From positions 1-10,311 of the forward strand of contig JAKSDL010000927.1 in the NCBI GenBank assembly GCA_022360105.1: a stretch of DNA of 10,311 nt, in the 5' to 3' direction. Under the pieces are notes generated by a model. The model saw only the letters and a list, made by a program, of their open reading frames with translations, made no database searches and was not told where the DNA came from. This stretch comes from Pseudomonadota bacterium. GTDB taxonomy: Bacteria; SAR324; XYD2-FULL-50-16; JAHJRI01. Positions 7,310 to 10,311 of this stretch are shown here, piece by piece. Position 1 is the stretch's first letter, and each line of letters starts with the position of its first letter. A program made the translations under genes and the position numbers.

Positions 7310-7639
7310 TGCTTCGTTTAAAGATTGCTCAATAGTTTCAGCATTTTGCATTCCAAACATTCTTCGAAATTCATTTCCTTCCTTAAAAACAATTAGAGTT
7401 GGAATACTGGTAATACCAAAGGCCAAAGCGGGATCAGGATAATCATCCACATTCAGGTTGATGACGTATGCTTTCCCCTTGTATTTTGCTGCTACTTTTT
7501 TAAGAATGGATCGTTGTTTACGACAGGGGACGGACCATTCTGCAAAAAAGTCTATCAGGGTTACACCGTCTCTGACTGCGGAGATGTAATTTTCCCGATC
7601 CGCTTGTTTGGCCTTTTTTTCAATCATGACTCGTACCAT
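7298..7639 (-). CDS. Thioredoxin-fold protein with W-S-V-P-C active site
   Basis: A 113-residue single thioredoxin domain without a signal peptide, so probably cytosolic. Seen: LIDFFAEW with the buried aspartate (Asp30), the active-site loop WSVPC (35-39), the NVDDYPDPALAFGI strand-helix, and the cis-proline loop SIPTLIVF (Pro80), all in register with bacterial thioredoxins. The first, nucleophilic cysteine is serine (TCC codon); only Cys39 remains. The protein therefore cannot run the usual dithiol cycle, and a binding, chaperone or monothiol role is more likely. It is the last gene of a three-gene minus-strand set, 56 bases after the second small paralog, and overlaps the convergent cobalamin gene by 12 bases. 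The start is uncertain: ATG 7639 lacks a well-placed ribosome site, and Met5 (ATG 7627) overlaps the stop of a tiny upstream frame. Confidence 0.88.
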   Translation of the reverse strand: MVRVMIEKKAKQADRENYISAVRDGVTLIDFFAEWSVPCRKQRSILKKVAAKYKGKAYVINLNVDDYPDPALAFGITSIPTLIVFKEGNEFRRMFGMQNAETIEQSLNEALSD

Positions 7640-7695
7640 CGTATCATTCCCGAAGATCCTCCATGATCCCCGGGGTTATAAAACTCCCATGCCTC

Positions 7696-8007
7696 CTAGC
7701 CGCCAAAAGATCCTGCACTGATTGCAGCCATGGCCTGATCGATGTCACGAACGCTTGGATTGGCATTTCTATAATTGTGACGTTCTGTAGCAATGTCATC
7801 AAAACCTTCAATGGAGCAGGTTTCCTTAAGTTGTTCGATTCTTTCGTTGAATTCTTCGACCACCATATGTAAATCTTCAATGTTACCAAGAATCTTCGCT
7901 TTTTCAGGTCCGTTAATGTTTTCAAATCGTTTTAACACCTCATCCACAGTGTCGCGCCAGGCTGACAATTCCAGGCGAAGGCTGTTGCAAAAATCGTTTC
8001 CAGACAT
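7696..8007 (-). CDS. Small helical protein of unknown function with Gly-Gly tail (paralog 2)
   Basis: A 103-residue cytosolic protein of no family I recognise. It is about 46 percent identical over ~98 positions to the protein encoded just upstream (8085-8402). Shared landmarks: FCxSLxxELxAWxDTV near the N-terminus, a charged heptad-rich helical centre with NIED and VE...RIxQLxETCS, a GFDDI turn, then VRDxDQA and a tail ending AGSFGG. Two cysteines (in DFC and ETCS) are conserved in both copies. The central part looks like an antiparallel helical hairpin or coiled coil; the tail is small-residue rich and probably flexible. ATG 8007 follows an excellent ribosome site, GGAG six to seven bases away, so expression is likely. 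Middle gene of the set with paralog 1 and the thioredoxin-like protein, which suggests a shared complex or pathway. Confidence 0.85.
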   Translation of the reverse strand: MSGNDFCNSLRLELSAWRDTVDEVLKRFENINGPEKAKILGNIEDLHMVVEEFNERIEQLKETCSIEGFDDIATERHNYRNANPSVRDIDQAMAAISAGSFGG

Positions 8008-8035
8008 TTTATTCTCCAGAAATGTTAAATGAAGG

Positions 8036-8057
8036 CAGGTAACACTCCTGTTACCTG
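8036..8057. promoter_or_regulatory. Perfect 9-bp hairpin/palindrome carrying GGTAACA between the two paralogs
   Basis: CAGGTAACA (8036-8044) and TGTTACCTG (8049-8057) are perfect inverted arms around CTCC, in the 77-base spacer between the two paralogous genes. As RNA it is a stable hairpin that could lower downstream expression or protect the upstream message; only a modest T content follows on the minus strand. As DNA, each arm contains the heptamer GGTAACA that is repeated upstream of the activator gene, so it could also be a regulator binding site. Confidence 0.5.
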
Positions 8058-8084
8058 ATCAGATTGAGTGTTAAAATTTGAGGC

Positions 8085-8402
8085 TTATCCACCTAAGTTG
8101 CCGCCACCAACTGTTCCTACGGCTTGATCGGCATCCCTGACATTCAGTTGCGCTTTAACATCTTTTTCCCGCTGCTTGACGATGTCATCAAATCCATCCA
8201 ATGAGCAGGTTTCTTCCAATTGATTGATACGACCTTTGAGATCTTCAACCAGAATTCTGATGTCTTCGATATTTTCCAATACCCCTGCTTTGGCATGTCC
8301 AGGCTTTGATTCAAATTTTTCAACAATATGATTCACCGTGTCTAACCAGGCTTCCAGTTCGGTTCCCAGGCTTGTGCAGAAATTAGCTTTTTTTGATCCC
8401 AT
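8085..8402 (-). CDS. Small helical protein of unknown function with Gly-Gly tail (paralog 1)
   Basis: A 105-residue protein, first gene of the three-gene minus-strand set. It shares with paralog 2 the FCTSLGTELEAWLDTV opening, the KAGVLENIED centre, the RINQLEETCS segment, the GFDDI turn and the VRDADQA lead into a glycine-rich tail VGGGNLGG. The body is highly charged and helical with heptad-like spacing, without signal peptide or membrane segment. The two shared cysteines are near residues 9 and 66. ATG 8402 is preceded by AAGGAG at ideal spacing, one of the best ribosome sites in the window. I do not recognise the family. The GG end superficially recalls ubiquitin-like modifiers, but the helical body does not look like a beta-grasp fold. 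Probably driven by the sigma-54-like promoter at 8510-8526. Confidence 0.85.
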   Translation of the reverse strand: MGSKKANFCTSLGTELEAWLDTVNHIVEKFESKPGHAKAGVLENIEDIRILVEDLKGRINQLEETCSLDGFDDIVKQREKDVKAQLNVRDADQAVGTVGGGNLGG

Positions 8403-8509
8403 TTTTCTTCTCCTTAAGAGTGTTTTTTGATGAAAATTAGCGTTGCTATGAAAAGAACACCTAAACCGGGCAGTTGCTAATTCGTCTCATCAAAGTTGGT
8501 AACATATCT

Positions 8510-8526
8510 TGCTGCATGTGTGCCTT
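8510..8526 (-). promoter_or_regulatory. Candidate sigma-54 promoter of the small-protein operon
   Basis: Read on the minus strand the site is AAGGCACACATGCAGCA. It has the essential GG (8524-8523) and GC (8512-8511) separated by exactly ten bases, and GGCAC matches the -24 consensus TGGCAC except for its first base. The -12 part, CAGC in place of TTGC, is weaker. The start would be near 8499, giving a leader of about 97 bases to ATG 8402. A sigma-54 activator is encoded divergently, which supports the call. Confidence 0.5.
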
Positions 8527-8642
8527 TTTGCTGTGAAAAACTGAAACAAAACATGATAAACTGTTTAAGATGCTGAATATATAAAATAAAATTATCTATA
8601 AAATTTAGTTGTGACTACGAATTTTGCCTTTTTTAATACCAT

Positions 8643-8725
8643 CTTTGTTACTTATTTGTTACGATAACAATCAAAGTAACAAAGCTTAATTTGAGGTAAC
8701 AGCAACGGTAACAATTCAGGTAACA
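8643..8725. promoter_or_regulatory. Array of GTTAC/GTAAC half-sites (probable activator/operator array)
   Basis: CTTTGTTACTT (8643-8653) is the exact reverse complement of AAGTAACAAAG (8674-8684), and nested between them TTGTTA (8656-8661) mirrors TAACAA (8665-8670). Three exact GGTAACA heptamers follow at 8695, 8707 and 8719, spaced by exactly 12 bases. All lie between the divergent operon and activator genes, ending 34 bases before the activator start. Relative to the sigma-54-like promoter the array is roughly 120-215 bases upstream, the usual distance for enhancer sites of sigma-54 activators. The rest of the 8403-8758 gap shows no gene; it contains an AATTAGC/GCTAATT inverted pair (8435-8441, 8476-8482) in the operon leader. 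Confidence 0.7.
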
Positions 8726-8758
8726 ATCAACCCTGACTTTTCAAAAAAGATCAACAAA

Positions 8759-10311
8759 ATGAGCACACAAACACATAGCATTTGGAATCCGCGTTTCATG
8801 AGGCAGATAATCGATTCGGTGGCAGACGGGGTGTTTATAGTGGATGCCAGGGGACTGGTCACTTTTTGGAATCCCTCCATGGAAAAAATCAGCGGGTTCA
8901 CAGCCCAGGAAGCGATGGGAAAGCCTTGTACCATGATTTCGTGTACCGGGTGTTCAATTGAAAACTGTGAATCTTCCCTGGAGGATTGCCATATCGTCAA
9001 AAAAAGGCAGCCTGAAACAATTGAGTGTTCCCTTAAACATAAAAGCGGCTACGATGTTCCCATTATCAAAAAGGCTGCTGCGGTTGAAGATGATGACGGA
9101 AAATTCCTGGGTGTGGTGGAGGCTGTTACAGACCTTACGGAATTAAAACAAGCGAAACAAAAGGTGGAAGAAGCCAAAATTCGCCTGGGAGAGATGCACA
9201 ATATCCATCGCATCATTGGAAAAAGCCATGAAATCCAAAAGGTCTTTGCCTCGCTAAAAGCGGCGGCTTCCAGCGACGCTACCATCTTAATTCAGGGTGA
9301 ATCGGGTACCGGAAAAGAATTGGCGGCCAATGCCATACATTACAACAGTGACCGTAGCAACAGACCTTTTATTACTGTCAACTGTTCGGCATTGTCTGAA
9401 TCGCTGCTGGAAAGCGAGCTGTTTGGGCATGTCAAAGGCGCCTATACCGGTGCCATAAAAGATCGTATAGGAAGATTTGAAGAAGCGGAAGGAGGCACCA
9501 TTTTTTTGGATGAAATCGGGGAACTAAGCCAGTTTATTCAGGTGAAACTGCTGCGGGTGCTTCAGGAAAGGGAGATTGAAAGAGTCGGAGATTCAACTAA
9601 AAAAAAGGTCAATATTCGAATTATCACAGCCACTCACCGGGATCTGCTTTCAAGAGTCATAGAAGGAAAGTTTAGAGAAGACTTGTATTATCGACTAAAG
9701 GTGTTTCCCATCACTCTGCCACCCTTAAGATACAGAAAAGATGATATCCCGTTGCTGGTAAGTAATTGCATTGAGAAACAAGCTAAAAAAACCGAAAAAA
9801 GAATCAAGGATTTGACCCCTTCTGCAATGAAAGTATTGCTGGATTATCACTGGCCTGGAAATATTCGAGAGCTGGAAAATGCCATTGAACATGCTTTTGT
9901 GCTTTGTGAGCAAGAATTGATAGACAAACAGGATCTTCCCCGGGAAATACTTAATCCGGAACAGGGAGCAAGAGGGCTGCCCTCTTATACCACCAGGGAA
10001 CCTTCGATGTTTTTACCCCCGCACCAAGACCATCAAGCGATGTATACAACTCCTTCAAGCAACCCACATCCCACCGAATACCAGGTGGAGACTGATAATC
10101 CTCTTGATTTCAACAGGCAGCAAAACAATTTGGAAGGAGAATATCTCACACGCCCAAAAAAAAGAAAGCCAAAGATTACCAAAAATGAGTTATTAGATTT
10201 GTTGGAAGAGTGCAATTGGAACAAGCTTGAGGTGAGTCGAAGGGTCGGGGTCAGCCATACGGCCATCTGGAAATACATGAAGAAATGGGATATTCCCCTG
10301 AAGCCGGGTTA
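8759..10311 (+). CDS. Sigma-54-dependent activator: PAS (cysteine-rich), AAA+, Fis-type HTH
   Basis: Reads open for 517 codons to the edge; the last two bases are TA after Lys-Pro-Gly, so the stop is probably the very next base and the gene essentially complete. Residues ~12-125 are a PAS domain (IIDSVADGVFIVDARGLVTFWN) with an inserted cysteine cluster: Cys57, 62, 65, 70, 77. A short coiled coil (~127-148) leads to the AAA+ domain: Walker A GESGTGKE (180-187), GAYTGA sigma-54 loop (227-232; phenylalanine of GAFTGA is tyrosine), Walker B GGTIFLDE (245-252), ATHRD sensor (291-295; histidine for the usual asparagine), and REDLYYRL arginine region (307-313). A polar linker (~400-465) precedes a Fis-type helix-turn-helix (~473-512, NWNKLEVSRRVGVSHTAIWKYM). 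It remodels sigma-54 RNA polymerase by ATP hydrolysis. No receiver domain, so it is not a classic response regulator; the PAS cysteines suggest direct redox, Fe-S or metal sensing. Ribosome site weak. Confidence 0.96.
   Translation, partial: MSTQTHSIWNPRFMRQIIDSVADGVFIVDARGLVTFWNPSMEKISGFTAQEAMGKPCTMISCTGCSIENCESSLEDCHIVKKRQPETIECSLKHKSGYDVPIIKKAAAVEDDDGKFLGVVEAVTDLTELKQAKQKVEEAKIRLGEMHNIHRIIGKSHEIQKVFASLKAAASSDATILIQGESGTGKELAANAIHYNSDRSNRPFITVNCSALSESLLESELFGHVKGAYTGAIKDRIGRFEEAEGGTIFLDEIGELSQFIQVKLLRVLQEREIERVGDSTKKKVNIRIITATHRDLLSRVIEGKFREDLYYRLKVFPITLPPLRYRKDDIPLLVSNCIEKQAKKTEKRIKDLTPSAMKVLLDYHWPGNIRELENAIEHAFVLCEQELIDKQDLPREILNPEQGARGLPSYTTREPSMFLPPHQDHQAMYTTPSSNPHPTEYQVETDNPLDFNRQQNNLEGEYLTRPKKRKPKITKNELLDLLEECNWNKLEVSRRVGVSHTAIWKYMKKWDIPLKPG

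Noticed and set aside
7644..7925. 93-codon minus-strand frame overlapping small paralog 2
   Set aside because: It lies almost wholly inside the well-supported paralog gene in another frame and has no ribosome site; a shadow.
8496..8513. Plus-strand sigma-54-like site TTGGTAACATATCTTGCT
   Set aside because: The GG to GC spacing is eleven instead of ten, which sigma-54 tolerates poorly; the minus-strand site at 8510-8526 has correct spacing.
8643..8725. GTTAC repeats as a CRISPR array or iteron-type origin
   Set aside because: Units are only 5-7 bases with no spacers and no replication or cas gene nearby; position between divergent genes fits an operator.
8690..8758. In-frame open extension upstream of the activator reading VT.TVT..VT
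   Set aside because: It contains no ATG, GTG or TTG start after the TAA at 8687, and the apparent repeat arises because the 12-base GGTAACA spacing is a multiple of three.

Overview
The window is a mid- to low-GC bacterial chromosomal segment carrying ten protein genes, eight of them given a family or fold and three lacking any named function. There is no rRNA, tRNA, CRISPR array, transposase or plasmid-type gene. The mix (PAS/sigma-54 activator with a cysteine-rich sensor, stand-alone corrinoid-binding protein, NnrS-like membrane protein, D-aminoacylase-type amidohydrolase) fits an anaerobic or microaerophilic Gram-negative of the Desulfobacterota type. That placement is an inference from gene content, not from a marker gene.

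Left part (1-2236): a divergent pair, a multi-pass NnrS-like membrane protein on the minus strand and a secreted beta-rich protein of unknown function on the plus strand. A terminator-like hairpin sits in the leader of the secreted protein gene. Middle part (2237-6365): three minus-strand genes, in transcription order a calcineurin-like metallophosphoesterase, a ParB-like/degenerate Nudix (NrtR-like) fusion, and an N-acyl-D-amino-acid deacylase family amidohydrolase. The phosphoesterase and the fusion gene are separated by a 280-base gap that holds a 71-base near-perfect palindromic repeat resembling a dispersed intergenic element.

Right part (6632-10311) is the most interesting. A plus-strand cobalamin-binding protein with the Wx9EH plus DxHxxG signature of CarH-type photoreceptors, but without a DNA-binding domain, converges on and overlaps a three-gene minus-strand operon. 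That operon encodes two paralogous ~100-residue helical proteins, each with two conserved cysteines and a glycine-rich tail ending in Gly-Gly, followed by a thioredoxin-fold protein whose active site is W-S-V-P-C (first cysteine lost). Divergent from the operon is a complete or almost complete PAS-AAA+-Fis sigma-54 activator, running to the right edge of the window.

The 356-base gap between the activator and the operon holds a sigma-54-like promoter facing the operon. About 120-215 bases upstream of that promoter lies an array of GTAAC/GTTAC half-sites: a nested palindrome plus three exact GGTAACA copies at 12-base spacing. The same heptamer recurs at the predicted start site and as a perfect hairpin between the two paralogs. 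The working model (inference) is that the cysteine-rich PAS activator senses a redox or metal signal, binds the array and drives sigma-54 transcription of the small-protein/thioredoxin-like operon.
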